Source: Drosophila persimilis (Eukaryota; Arthropoda; Insecta; Diptera; Drosophilidae). Taken from it: a DNA stretch of 64,000 nt. Location: assembly GCF_003286085.1 (NCBI RefSeq), contig NW_020825387.1:558001-622000 (forward strand), given 5' to 3'. Positions within the stretch are counted from its first letter, which is position 1. Every line of letters begins with the position of its first letter. The position numbers and the translations under genes are program-made. The notes under the pieces were generated by a model. That model was given only the letters and a program-made list of their open reading frames with translations, did not search any database and was not told where the DNA came from. This document shows, one piece after another, positions 47,729 to 61,200 of this stretch.

Positions 47729-48055
47729 CTAAATTAAGTTCAAATCAAAAGTTGATTTTATATACCCGTCCTCCTCAGATTCGTGCTCAGTCTCTCGTGA
47801 TGGCCTATGAGCTTTAGCAGCGCGCGCCTTGGCCCTGGTGTGTTTTAAAATGTCTATCACTTTCAGTTTGCTTGATTCCGTTGACGGAAGGCTAAATATT
47901 TCGCTGTATTTACTGTATTCGGCCCCATTGACAACGGACAAAAGGCTGCTGGCTGCACTTGAAGGTACGCGGCTAGACCGGTCGGAACCCTGTTGGCGTA
48001 AAAACTGATTTTTGGGAAATACATTCGCGTCGTTGTGGCTACTCATGGAGTACAT
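47729..48055 (-). CDS. Small hypothetical protein (108 aa)
   Basis: I do not recognise this protein. The open frame starts at an ATG at 48055 (MYSMSSHNDANVF) and ends FDLNLI-stop. Composition is Ser-rich in the middle (SDRSSRVPSSAASSLLSVV), followed by a basic helix-like stretch (KLKVIDILKHTRAKARAAKAH) and an acidic tail (ETEHESEEDG). No membrane segment, zinc ligands or signal peptide are seen. Its base composition is less GC-biased than neighbouring genes. It lies between PolD2 and the ankyrin gene on the same strand as PolD2, 360 bp from it. It may be a real fly-specific gene or the last exon of a larger one. Confidence 0.45.
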   Translation of the reverse strand: MYSMSSHNDANVFPKNQFLRQQGSDRSSRVPSSAASSLLSVVNGAEYSKYSEIFSLPSTESSKLKVIDILKHTRAKARAAKAHRPSRETEHESEEDGYIKSTFDLNLI

Positions 48056-48607
48056 GGGCGCGTTCAGCACAGTGCATACAGTGCGGATTGCATACGATAG
48101 TGCGGACTATAATCGGCTTAGTAATTTTCATGCACCAGATGGAGTAAAAAAATAGTAAAAAAATAGCTTTTATTACTTTTGGATTATATCGATAAAACGA
48201 TGAACTTATTCCGTCCGTTCACGTCAGTGAATAGTTCGTTTTTTTCGTTCATGAACCACCCAACACTAAAGAAGAGAGCAACTGAAATTCAGCGAAAAAG
48301 TGGATTTGGAAAAAAAGAGTTTTGGATGTGTTAATGCAATGCATTTAGTGAATAAAGGCACAAACGAGATGGGGAACAATGTGATAGCGTGAATGGAGTG
48401 CCTCATGCCTCCTGCTCAGTTGCCAGTGCTGATTTGGCGAATGTTTAACAGAGCGTATTGATTTTTACGGCTGCGGGGACTGCTACGCATTTTGTTGTTT
48501 ATTGTTTTCCACAGCAGGTCACAACAAAAACTGCGTCGCAGGACGGTGAAGCATGAAAGTGGGGTTTTAGCTGGATTAAAGAACGAGAAGCCAGCCAGCG
48601 AAGCGAC
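48056..48607. other. Spacer and 5' UTR of the ankyrin/SOCS gene
   Basis: No gene is seen. The right part is probably the 5' UTR of the plus-strand gene that starts at 48608. An inverted pair around GTTCGTTTTTTTCGTTCATGAAC lies near 48233-48257. Confidence 0.4.
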
Positions 48608-50876
48608 ATGGGTGGTTCCGTGAGCCAAGTGTTCCGTTCTGGGTCGGCACTGCTTTCACATCGCGATGGCCACAAAGTGTCGAAGGCAACGGAGGAGAAG
48701 ATCCAGACGCTGTTCGAAATACTGCGTGCCAATCCCAAAATCTCGCTGCAAACACTCGAAAGCCTTCTGATTCAGATACCGAAGAACGAGAATATCCTGG
48801 TCATATACGATGATTGCGGATACAACATCCTGCAGCGCAGCGTCGGCCTAAATCACATTGATCTCACCAAGTGGCTCTTGCACCGCCACCGGCCCGATGT
48901 GAACCGTTCCCCCTGCTCCCTGCCGCTGCACATAGCTACCCTCCGAGGCTACGAAGAATGCGTGGAACTTCTCCTGCGCCACGGTGCGCGTATCGACGTG
49001 GATACCCGGATGTGCTTCCCCGGCGCCCATACGCACAACTGCGAGGAAAGCGGCAAGTGGCACAACAATGTAGACGACGTCAGCGAGCGATTGAACAACA
49101 AGCTTCAAAATGCTCTGTGCTATGCGATCGATGGCGACCAGTACAATGTTCTGAGCCTGCTCACACAGAAGATGGAAGAGCCTTGGATACCGTTTCGAGC
49201 TAAAAAGCCGCTCTTGCACTTGGCCTGCGAGCGCGGTGCATGGAATTGTGTCCAGCAGCTGGTCCTGACGCGATCGGAAGAGATAAATCTTATCATGGAT
49301 GAGTACTATCCGATACACCATGCCGTGCTGCATGATGGCCGCTTTCTCGAGCTACTTATACAGCAGGGAGCCGTGACCACAGTACGTACCTGTACCCAGC
49401 AGATGACCTTGCTCCATGTCGGTGAGTTCAAGATGGAATTAATCTCTCAACGTGATAGCAGAATGTTATGAAAACAACATTCCCCATGCAGTTATATTTG
49501 CTGCACGTAAACCGGCCGAGGACACGCTGGCCACTCTTCGCATCCTACTGGAACGCGGCTGCAAGGAGCTGATCAATGCCCCCGACTCGCTGGGGAACAC
49601 GCCACTGCATGCACTCATCGTGCGCTATGCTTTGGAGGAAGCTCGTTACGGCTACGACAAATGGAGCAAGTGGGACGTTTTGTATTTGGTGCGGTTCCTG
49701 CTGCAGAACGGAGCTAAGCAGTCCATCAATCAGGCGGGCAACAGTGCCATGGCCTGTGTATTTCGCCACCTGCGCGACTGGGAGGTCTGCTACGAGCTAC
49801 TCAATATGCTCATCAAGGAGGATGGTAAGGGGAGAAAACTCCTGTGCATTGAATCGTTATTGGGATGTGGTATACTGGATATACTCTTGCAGGTGATCCC
49901 AACATTGTGGGCAGGGATGGGTCTGTGCCCATAATGGTACTGTTAGTGCCGCTAATCAACAAGGACCATCTTCATCATTTTACGCATTCAATGAAGGTGA
50001 GTCCAAGCAAACATATATCCTGGCAGAACGTATAGTAACCTGTAGTTTTAGGTCTGCTATCTGAACTGCATACGCATTTTGCTGCAGCATGGCGCGAATC
50101 CGAACTGTTCGTATCGCGCCAATCTTAAGCCGCTGCACGTTCTCGTGTTCACGGTTAGCGAGAACTTTACCCTCAATTGTGATGCACAGAAGCGCACAAA
50201 CTTTGATTTTATCAAGAACATTCTGCTGCTGCTGCTGCAGCATGGCCTGGACTGCAACAAGACATATCAGCACATTCTGCAGGCTGTCATGGATATGGTG
50301 CAGAATGTGCGCACTTGCCACGACATGGAGTGCATATACGAGCTGACGCTGACGCTCATTCAGTACGGGGCCGATCCGAATATTGTGCTGAGCAGCAAGA
50401 CTACGCCGGGCATAGCGATCTTCTCGAGCGAAATTGCCAGCTACGGCGAGGCTCTGGGCGGCGGTGGGGCCGCCGCTGCTTTGGGGGGCGATAACACGTT
50501 CCGCAACTCTTTCCGCACAAACTCTCGATATCTGCTTTTTTACTATATTATACTGATAACGAAGAAGGAATTTATACTCAACGATCCGCATTTGACGTTT
50601 ACGCGTATCATCCATCTCTTTTACCTGACCATGGAGCACGAGCCGCTCTACAATTGCCTCAAGTCGCTGCACAACTTCTACGTTGCCCAAGTTCCCAGCA
50701 AGAAGACCGAACAACTGATTGCCCTGATATCCTCGCTCTACCGCAAGCCGCGCAGCCTCAAGCAACTGGCTCGCTGGGCTATATACGAGGCGCTGAACCG
50801 CAAACTGGCCCCAAATGTCAATCGCTTGAACCTGCCCAGCCCGCTCAAGGACTATGTGCTGCAGTTCGAGAGATAA
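48608..50876 (+). CDS. Ankyrin-repeat protein with C-terminal SOCS box
   Basis: Four exons (48608-49421, 49459-49824, 49893-49996, 50052-50876) join in phase to 702 residues. The start MGGSVSQVF has a glycine at position 2, which could be myristoylated. Ankyrin units are clear at DCGYNILQRSVGLNHIDLTKWLLHR, SLPLHIATLRGYEECVELLLRHGARID, KPLLHLACERGAWNCVQQLV, YYPIHHAVLHDGRFLELLIQQGA, DSLGNTPLHALI and ILLQHGANPNCSYRANLKPLHVLV. A Gly/Ala-rich loop (EALGGGGAAAALGG) interrupts the C-terminal half. The last ~45 residues (SLKQLARWAIYEAL..LNLPSPLKDYVLQFE) match a SOCS box, so it is probably a substrate receptor for a cullin-5 ubiquitin ligase. The intron at 49422-49458 is only 37 nt. Confidence 0.85.
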
Positions 50877-52259
50877 CAAGTGGGCGTCGTCGATGTTAAC
50901 CCTTAACGACCAATGAAACCCAACCACAAAAAACTAAAATCAATCATTACTGCAATTGTTATGTTGCCCCTAAGCTGTATACTGATTAATATGCATATTT
51001 ACCGCATACTAATACACCTACGACGAGGTATCGTATGTGGGTAACCAATAATTACAAATTATACATACATACTCGTGTGTATTTGATATATGAAAACGCT
51101 TAAACGTATGTACCTAGAGAACTACAACAACACAACTAAAATATTGGCAAAATCAAATGTGTGCAATTTCTTTGATACGAATCTATTATTGGAAAGGAAA
51201 AGAAAGCTCATCTACTCGTATGTTTTGTATTTATATTGTATACGTATTCAGATTGTATAGCTATTGTATAATGTATTGCGCTTTATTGTAAACTGTAAGC
51301 ACGTCCCGAATTCGGTGCCCAGCTGCCGACAGGTGACGTCTATTCCTATCTGCACCGATCCTATCCCCTGATACTATCTCATGCCGTAACCGTATATCGG
51401 AATCGGAGATCAGCATTAACTTGAGGCTTTTGAACTGATGAATATTGGGTGTTTTAGAATATTGTATTGTATTTGCAATTGACGAGATGTTATATAATAA
51501 ATATTGTCATTATTGTTGCTAAAAAGTTGTTAATCTCTGTATCTGCAATGTAATTTCAATCGAATGAATAACGATCAATCAATAAATAAAGAAATTTTTC
51601 GCCATCGTAATTTGGATACAAACCGAACAAAAGATTTATGACAAGAACGTTTTTAGTTGAGTCACTGAGATTATCGGATAATGCCACCGCCTGGCGTCGG
51701 TGTCATCCCTTCATTTGCACAGGCCAGACAAAGTAACGGGACCGAGCAAAGAAAACAGCCAACCTCAAACCGTTCTCTGCGCTTCCCAAAAGTTAAGGGT
51801 AATACGAGTTACACGGTGCTTCAACTCTTTGGATTAAGAGTGTCAACTGAAATGAAATTTCTTAATGGCGTCCTTGTGCGCCACACATGAGCACTCACGG
51901 AATGCAGCCTACAGGCTCCTGGCGGCAGGAACAGACAGGCTGAGTACCCCAGAGGCGGTGAAATTTACTGATCGCGATGGGCTGGAGTGTGACGGTTGGC
52001 TTCTTCACTCAAGGCCGACATCCGACCGGAACGTGGAGCCGGTTGGCCAGACTGGAAGTTGAACGTCCCTTTCAGCCCACAGAAAGGGTCGAGTACCGGG
52101 TATAAAAAACAAACACAATAAGTTGCCTTAGCAACAACTATAAATACGGAATACGGAAAGTTGTCAGGCATTGAGAGTGGAAAACCCTTCCATGAAAGGA
52201 ATCCCTTTGCATGATATCGCATTGAATTTTGGATTCGATTGAAACAAGAGTCACTCACC
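50877..52259. other. Spacer between the ankyrin gene and Dhc62B
   Basis: Ankyrin gene 3' UTR, with poly(A) signals near 51497 and 51583-51590, then the upstream region of the dynein gene. A short open frame at 51681-51890 begins with ATG but has no recognisable domain and is not called. A TATA-like element is listed separately. Confidence 0.5.
52100..52108 (+). promoter_or_regulatory. TATA-like element upstream of Dhc62B
   Basis: GTATAAAAA fits STATAWAAR and lies 160 bp upstream of the dynein ATG. It is a candidate core promoter; no initiator was confirmed. Confidence 0.4.
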
Positions 52260-55200
52260 ATGTACAGCCGCAAGCTGAGCCGCATGCATCGGCCGCCCTC
52301 GGACACCAGGAAATACGATAATGAGCCGTACTTGAAGAATCCCCTGCTCAAGTTCCACATCTCTGAGGTCCACGAGCGTCGACACTATCAGTTCCTTAAG
52401 CAAAAGGCGGCTGACGTGAAGGTGAGAATTGCCCGCCAGTCTTGGCATCCCGAACCGGACATCCGGCCGCTGCCGCAGTCCCATTACGTGGACAACCTGC
52501 GGCGCGAGGTGCGCAAGATAATCGTACCGCCAATGCTGCGCAAGACAGAGGCCAAGATATTGAGCTTCGCCTCGGAACGGTTGCGGCGCAGATACCCAGA
52601 GATGGTGGACTCGTACATGAAGGATGTGCATGAGGAGTTCAACCGCCTGATGAAGATCTACAGCATGAAAAACATACTGCGCCACCCTGAGTTCTCCGAC
52701 GAAGACCCATCCAACTTTGAGTTGCCCCACGCAGACATCCATTTCAAGCGTCCCGGTCGCACGGGCAACTACAGCGTTTACCTGGAGAACCGCCGAAAGA
52801 TTGGCCTGAAGCTGCTCATCCTGCAGCTGCCCATGCGCGCCGTACTGAACATATCGGTGTCGGATCTGCCAAACGTCGTCTGCATCTTCAAGTACGTAAG
52901 CGCCACGGGCGCCCAGCAGCAGCAGATGGGGCTGTGCGGACGCGAAGCACTCTCCTACAAGTTCTACCGCAAGTACATCCAAAACCAGCTGGACAAGGTG
53001 AACACCTTTCTTCGGTGGACTTGGTATCCCAAGCTGGTTATTGTGTTGCGGAAGATGCTGCGCAAGCGGGTGATGCCTCCGGCCTTGTGGAAGCGTGCTT
53101 GGAGCGGGTTGGAGGGACTGATGAACCGGGAGCTAAACAACATGAAGATGCGAACATTTATTGAAATGTTTCGCATCTGTAGCGATCCACGTACGATGCC
53201 CATGTTCCGTATGTCCTTGGAGTGGACCGAGACCTCCGGCGACCTGGACACGCGGCCCAACCTCTTTAGCATTCTACGCACCTTTGCTGAGATCGCCACG
53301 GAGATCTCGATGGTCGGCTATCGCATGGAGCCGCTGCAACCTCAGGTGGAAACCCTCACCACAATGGCCGCGTACGCCAAGGTCAGTGACTACCTCAAGA
53401 TCGAGATGAACGACAACTCCCTGAAGGATGTTATTGACAACGTTCAAAAGATCATTATTGCCACCTACGACGAGGTCACACAGTTCATAGAGAACTTTAG
53501 AAGCAAGTACCATGCCCTGTTCTCGTGGGAGGAGCGTGAGGCTCTGAACATCTTTCTGGCCGAGCCGCATGAGTTCGAGGAGTACTTTGCTCGGATCGAC
53601 ATCTACTACGAGTTTATCAATATGCTCCGCAGCGAGCCAGCGACCGAGTACTTTGTGATGGCCATCATCCACAACGAGCCTGCGATCCAGGGCCTCCGCA
53701 ATTTGGCAGAGAATTTGATTGCCGAAATCACCGTCATCATTATACGAGAGCACATCAAGGCTGAGGAGGAGATTTGCGAGGAGTTCGAGAAGATTAAATA
53801 CCGCGCTCTAGAGATACCAAAGTCCACGGAGGAGCTACTTGAGAGCGCCGACTATATGATCCATGTAAAGACGGTGAAGCTTGCCGAGCTGACGGATCGC
53901 ATCCATTACTGCCTCCAGGTGGGCACCAACATTGTCGAGCTGAGGGAAATGTCCAAGTATCATTTCGATCTGACTATCAAGACCATCACCTGGATCAAGG
54001 TCATCAACGAGATATGCGAGTACAACGCCTCCCAGCAGGAACAGTTCAAGTTCCTCTTCGAGGAGCATCTGCAGGAGGTGGTGAAAAAGCTTAATACTGA
54101 TATTGAGGAAATGCTGCCCAAGTTGGCCATCATCGACGATATGAGCAGGCCGGAGAAGTTTCGCGACAGCTATATAATCCTGCAGAACTTTATTGATCAG
54201 CTGAAAACCTTTGACGACTACGTCGCCTGGATTAACAAGGAGGAGAAGCTATTCAAGGTGGCCCAAACCGAATATCCCACGCTGGAGGTGATCAAGTCCT
54301 TTGTCTATCCATTTGCAGAGCTAATGAAGTGAGTACTGTCACACATAGACACACATATATAGCACCAAAGACCATCAAATTACCAAGACTCTCTGTTGCA
54401 AACAAAGCCCATCCCATCCCAGTTGTCATTGGAGAATTTTGATGGTTTATGTTCCCTTTTGATATCCACAGATGTTGCATTGACTGGCAGCGCTATTTGA
54501 ACGTGTGGCGGGATGGACCCTTTGAGTATTTGGAGCCCAAGTTTGTTGAATCGACAACCGACAATTATTTGAAGGAGTTCCAGAAGAACCAGAAATACTA
54601 CCGCGTCAAGATCAAACAGGATCTCATTGACAATCCCGTTTGCAAATTTAAGGTGGGTCAAAAATTGCAACATATGTGTGCAAAAGATCGCTAAATCGTA
54701 TAATTGCAGGGTCAAACTGAAGATCCCGATCCGGCTAAGCATCCAGTGCCGTTGCGGCTGTGCACTTCGATGATTCAGTCCATCAAAGACTTCACCACTG
54801 GTGTCTTTGTGGTCAACATCATGTGCAATCCGGCTCTAAGGAAGCGCCACTGGAAGGAGATGTCTGAAATTGCCGGCTTTGATGTCACACCGGATGCGGG
54901 CACTACCCTGAGAAAGATTCTCGACTCTGGACTGGATAGCATTCTGGATCAGTTTGAGATCATCAGCATCAGTGCAAACAAGGAGCTGCAGCTGTGGAAC
55001 GCCCTTCAGGCAATGATCAAGGAATGGGAGAACAAGGTCTTCCCCACGGGCCCATACAAAGAGACGGGTGTGACGATCCTTAATAGCCTGGACGACATCC
55101 AGGCGCTGCTCGACGACCACATTCTCAAGACGCTGACAATGCGCGGCTCGGCGTTCATGAAGCCCTGCGAGGAGGAGGTGCGCGCCTGGTACGAGAAGAT

Positions 55201-58200
55201 AATGCGGGTCAACGAGACGCTTGACCAGTGGGGCAAAGTGCAGGCCAACTACCTGTACCTGCTGCCCATTTTCTCCTCCAAGGACATCGTGGCTCAGATG
55301 CCGGAGGAGGGTCGCCTGTTCACCATTGTGGAGCAGACCTACACCCGCAACATGGGCCTGGTGCTGCGCCAGCCGCTGGTGATGGAGACGGCACCAGCAT
55401 CTGGGCTGCTGGAATCCTTGCAGAAGGCCAACGAACTGCTCGAGGATATATCGACGGGTGTGAGCAATTACCTTGAGAAGAAGCGCCTCTTCTTCCCGCG
55501 ATTCTTCTTTCTGGCCAACGACGAGATGTTGGAGATCCTTTCGGAGACGAAGGATCCGCTGCGCGTGCTGCCGCATCTGAGCAAATGTTTCGAGGGCATT
55601 AACAGCCTGGAGTTCGACTCGAGCAAGAATGTCCTGGCAATGATCAGCAGCGACAAGGAGCACATTGAGTTCATAGAGCCTGTCTCCACGATGGCTGCCG
55701 GCGGTAGCGTGGAAAAGTGGCTCATCGGAGTGGAGGACGAGATGCTGAAGGCGGTTCGCAACCAGAACGAGCTCTCCTTCGGCCACTATCCCAAGGTGAA
55801 GCGGCATGAGTGGGTGCTGGAGTGGCCCCAAATGGTGGTGCTGGCCATCTCGCAGGTATACTGGGCCGCCAAAATGCACGGCTGCCTGCGTCGCACTTTC
55901 GGCACCAATCAGGCCGTTATGGCCAACTTCTTTCAGGAGCTGTCCAAGGAGTTGAACGACATTGTGGCCCTCGTGCGTTCGCCCGTGATCAGCAACCTCA
56001 ACAGGATCACCATCAAGTCCCTGATAGTCATCGATGTGCACGCCAAGGACGTCACCGAGGAGCTCATTCGGCTGAAAATCAACAGTGAATACGATTTCCA
56101 GTGGCTAGCCCAGATGCGCTACTACTGGGAGGATGAAAAGACTCTGGTGAGGATCATAAACGCCACCGTACCTTTCGCCAACGAGTATTTGGGTAACTCG
56201 GATCGGCTGGTGATCACCCCGCTCACGGACCGCTGCTACCGCACCCTGGTTGGCGCCTACCAGCTCCATCTGAACGGAGCCCCAGAGGGTCCTGCGGGCA
56301 CCGGCAAGACTGAGACCACCAAGGACCTGGCCAAAGCCCTGGCCGTCCAGTGCAAGGTCTTCAACTGCTCCGACGGACTGGACTACAAGGCCATGGGCAA
56401 GTTCTTCAAGGGCCTGGCCTCGTGTGGCGCCTGGGCCTGCTTTGACGAGTTCAACCGCATTGAGCTAGAGGTGTTGTCGGTGGTGGCCCAGCAGATTCTT
56501 CTCATTATCCAGGCGGTGCGGGCCAATGTGAGCAAGTTCATGTTTGAGGGCACAGAGCTGATGCTTAATCCCGCCGTCTACGTCTGCATCACCATGAATC
56601 CCGGCTACGCGGGTCGCTCGGAGTTGCCCGACAACCTAAAGGTCCTGTTCCGATCCGTAGCCATGATGGTACCGGACTACGCCATGATCGGTGAGATATC
56701 CCTCTACTCGTACGGATTTGTGGACGCCCGCAAGCTGGCCGTCAAGATCGTGACCACCTACCGGCTTTGCTCGGAGCAGCTGTCCAGCCAGAACCACTAC
56801 GACTACGGCATGCGGGCGGTGAAGACAGTTCTCTCTGCTTGCGGCAACATCAAGAAGCAGTATCCGGACGAGCTGGAGGACATCCTGCTGCTGCGCAGCC
56901 TGATCGACGTGAATCTGCCGAAGTTCCTGTCATTCGATGTGCCGCTCTTCGAGGGTATAATCTCGGACATCTTCCCGGGCATCAGTCTGCCGCACATCGA
57001 CTACAGTCTCTTCGAGACCGAGTTCAAGCGTGTCTGCCTGGAGGAGGTGCTGGAACCAGCCCCATCATTCCTCACCAAGGTCATCCAAACGTACGAGATG
57101 ATCATTGTCCGGCACGGCTTCATGTTGGTGGGCGAACCGCTGGCAGGCAAGTCCAAGACGCTGCAGGTCCTGTCCAAGGTCATGTCTGCGCTGAAGATTA
57201 AGGCTCCGCAAAAGAGCAGCTACTTCCAGCACGTGCTGATGGGCATCATGAACCCTAAGTCAATCACCATGAACCAGCTATACGGCTCCTTTGATCCCAT
57301 ATCCTACGAGTGGACCGACGGCCTGGTGGCCAAGATTTTCCGCGAGTTTGCCATGACACCCACGCCAGACCGCAAATGGGTGATCTTCGATGGTCCCGTG
57401 GATGCTGTGTGGATTGAGAACATGAACACGGTGCTGGACGACAACAAGAAGCTGTGCTTGACCAGCGGCGAGGTGATCACTATGTCGCACGAAATGTCCA
57501 TGATCTTTGAGGTGATGGATCTGGCCCAGGCATCGCCTGCCACCGTCTCCCGCTGTGGCATGATCTACATGGAGCCCTCGACGCTGGGCTGGCGTGCCTT
57601 CGCTAACAGCTGGCTGAAGAAAGCAGATCCGCGGTGGGCCGACGAGGAGGGCGTCGAGTATGTGTCGGCCATGCTGCAGTGGCTCCTGCCACAGTGCCAG
57701 ACATTTGTCCGTCGTAATTGCAGCCAGTTCGTCCGGTCGGGGGAGTTCAACTGCATGCTGACGACCTTTGACCTGATCGACATGCTGCTGGACGAGGCCA
57801 TCGAAGAGAACCCGGAAGATTACCAGAAGTACATCGTGGGCTACTTCCAGGCCGCCATTTTGTTCGCCCTGGCCTGGGGCGTTGGCGGAATTCTGGACAC
57901 GGCCTCGCGAGACAAATTTGATGCGTTTTTGAGAAAGGTAAGGAGTTGAATAACACCGTTCCACAGTGGTTTTCTACTTTGCACAAGACTAAATTTTAGG
58001 CTGTAAGATTAGGCTGATTGGTAAGATCTCATGATCATCTTTAGATCTTACTACGTATCCACCTCTGTTTTAAAAATTCATAAACCGCATGTAGGCGCCT
58101 TTCTGCACTTTAATAATTACCACTCGGTATCTACAAGGCTTTGTGTTGTGAAAAGTACAAAGCCAATGTAGTGCAGTATACATATGTATCTTGAAAGATG

Positions 58201-61200
58201 TACAGATTCACTCCTTTACATTCCTTGGCAGATCTATGACGGTGAGGAGGCAAACCCACCAGAGTTTCTGGGAAAAATGGAGGTGACTCCGCCCGTGGAG
58301 GGTCTGCTCGTGGAGTACGTATACGTGTTCAAGCAGCGCGGGACGTGGCGCTACTGGCCGGAGCTGGCCAAGCGCATGGATGTGGAGGAGACGAAGACGG
58401 GCGTTATTGTACCGACTGTGGACACGGGCCGCTATGTGCACCTCCTCAAGATGCACGTGAAGCACAAGAAGCGGATGCTGCTAGTGGGCCCCACGGGCAC
58501 CGGCAAGAGCGTCTATGTGCAAAACTATCTGATGAACAAGCTGAACCAGGAGGAGTACGAGTCGGGTTTCATCACCTTCACGGTGATGATCACGGCCAAC
58601 CAGTGTCAGGAACTACTCATCTCGAAGCTGCAGAAGTGGAAGCGTGGCATCTACGGACCGCCCAAGGGTATGCAGAGCGTCCTCTTCGTCGACGACATGA
58701 ACATGCCCGTGAAGGAGGTGTACGGGGCACAGCCGCCGTTGGAGCTGCTGCGCCAGTACTTTGACTACGGGCACGTGTACGATCTGAAGGACGCCTCCAA
58801 GCTGTACATCCACGATGTCCTGATCATGGCCGCCTGCGGCTTGCCGGGTGGCAGTCGCCAGGACGTCTATGCCCGCTTCCTCAACCACTTCAATGTGTTC
58901 TCTATCAACACCTTCAGCGACGACAGCATGTTCCGCATCTTCCTAAATGTGGCGCTCAGCGGCTTCCGGCGCTCCGGCCACGGCCAGGACGTATTCTTGG
59001 TCACCAATCAGATCGTCAGTGCCACCCAGAGCATATATAAGAGCGTCCAGTCCGAGGTACGGGCTACTCCGGCCAAGAGCCACTACGTCTTTAATCTGCG
59101 AGACATCTCGCGCGTCGTCACCGGCTGCACCCTGGTGCGCAAGGAATCCGTCAATGACAAGAAGGTGCTTGTGCGCGTGTGGTACCACGAGGCAATGCGA
59201 GTTTTCTTCGACCGTCTTGTGGACGACACAGACCGCAAGTGGATGTTCGACAAGCTGAACGACTGCCTGAAGGCCAACTTCAAGGACAAGGTTGAGAATA
59301 TCTTCGACAAGTACTGCGTCCAGGTGGGAGACGAACAGGTGTTTAGCATGGAGACCGCCAACAACGTGTTCTTTGGCGTCTACTTCGACGAAGACAGTGT
59401 GCCGGACGAGCGGCGCTACGAGGAGGTGCCCAGCGTGGAGGTGTTCCTAAAGGTGGCTCTGGACAGCCTCGATGACTACAACTCGACACGCCGCTCCAAA
59501 ATGGACATCACCCTGTTTACCTTCGCCCTGCAGCACTTGAATCGCATCTGCCGCATCATCTCCATCCAGGGAGCGAGCGCATTACTAATTGGTTTGGGGG
59601 GATCGGGCCGCCAGTCGCTTACGAAGCTGGCCACCAACATGGTACAGACTTCGTTCTTCCAGCCTGAAATCACCAAGAATTACGGGGCCAATGACTGGCA
59701 TGACGACATCAAGGTGATCCTCAAGGAAGCGGGGGGAATGAATAAGCACACAACCTTCCTGATAACTGAGAACCAGATCAAGATGGAGCTCTTCCTGCAG
59801 GACATCGATTGTCTGCTGAATCAGGGCGAGGTGCCCAACATCTTTCCCATCGACGAGAAGCAGGAGGTTCTGGAGATGGTACGTCTGGCCGCCCAGGGCG
59901 GCAACCGCAACATTGACGTGTCGCCACTGCAGGTCTTCTCGTTTTTCGTGAACCGCTGCAAGCAGAAGCTGCACATCGTCCTCAGCTTCTCGCCCATCGG
60001 GGATGCCCTGCGTACGCGTGTCCGCCTGTATCCATCACTGGTCAACTGCTGCACCATCGACTGGTATGACAGCTGGCCGGAGGAGGCGCTCCAGATGATC
60101 GCCAGAATGTCTCTGGTGGACGTGAACGTGCCCTCCGAGGAGATTAAAATGGCCATTGTCGACACCTGCCAGTACTTCCACACGACAGCAGCCCGGGCCA
60201 CGCGCGCCTTCTGCCAGTTAAGCGGGCGCCACATCTACCAGACAAACGCCTCCTTCATCGAGCTCATCCGCTCCTTCCAGACTCTCATCGACCTGAAGCA
60301 GAGCGAGACGATGTTCGCCAAGATGCGATACATCGGGGGCCTGGACACGCTTGCCAATGCAGCTGCCGCCATCTCCATTATGCAACGCGATCTGAACGCC
60401 CTGCAGCCGAAGCTGGTGGCCCTGGCGGAGGCCTCCCGCAAGATGATGCTCGAGATCAACAAGGAGACCCTGGCGGCAAGTGCAGCCGCCGAGCAGGTGA
60501 AACGGGACGAGGAGGTGGCCTCCGTGCAGGCCGTAGCGGCGCAGGTGCTGAAGAACGAGTGCGAAAAGGATCTGGCCAAGGCCATTCCCGTCCTGGAGGA
60601 TGCCCTGGCCGCCCTCAACACACTGAAGCCCGCGGATATCACGCTCGTAAAGTCAATGAAGAACCCACCGTCGGTCATCAAGTTGGTTATGGCGGCGGTG
60701 TGCGTGATCAAGGCTATACCGGCGGATCGTGTACCCGATCCCTCGTCGGGCAAGATGGTGCAGGACTACTGGGGGCCCAGCAAGCGGCTGCTGGGCGAGA
60801 TGAACTTCCTGCCCGCTCTCAAGGAGTTCGATAAAGACAACATTCCGGTGGAGATCATGAAGCGCATCCGCAAAGAGTTCATCCCGAACAAGGACTTTGA
60901 TCCCAAGGTGGTGGCCAAGGCCTCCAGTGCGGCCAAGGGTCTCTGCCAGTGGATCATCGCCATGGATATGTACGACGACGTGGCCAAAGTGGTGGCTCCC
61001 AAAAAGGCCAAGTTGGCCGGCGCAGAGAAGGAGTACGCGGACACAATGAGCTTTCTGGCCGAGAAGCGTGCTCTGGCCGCCGCCCTCGAGGAGAAGGTGG
61101 CCCTGCTCAACATAGAGCTGGACAAGGCCAACGAGGAGATGAAGAAGACCGAGGAGCATGCCGAGAACTGTCGCAACAAGCTGCTGCGTGCCGAGGCCCT

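Noticed and set aside
51681-51890. 69-residue ATG frame upstream of Dhc62B
   Set aside because: No family match or splice connection to the dynein gene is visible; likely chance.
58184-58231. Upstream part of the long dynein frame ([16 protein letters not shown])
   Set aside because: It is intron sequence; the acceptor CCTTGGCAG before ATCTATGACGG keeps phase and family similarity.
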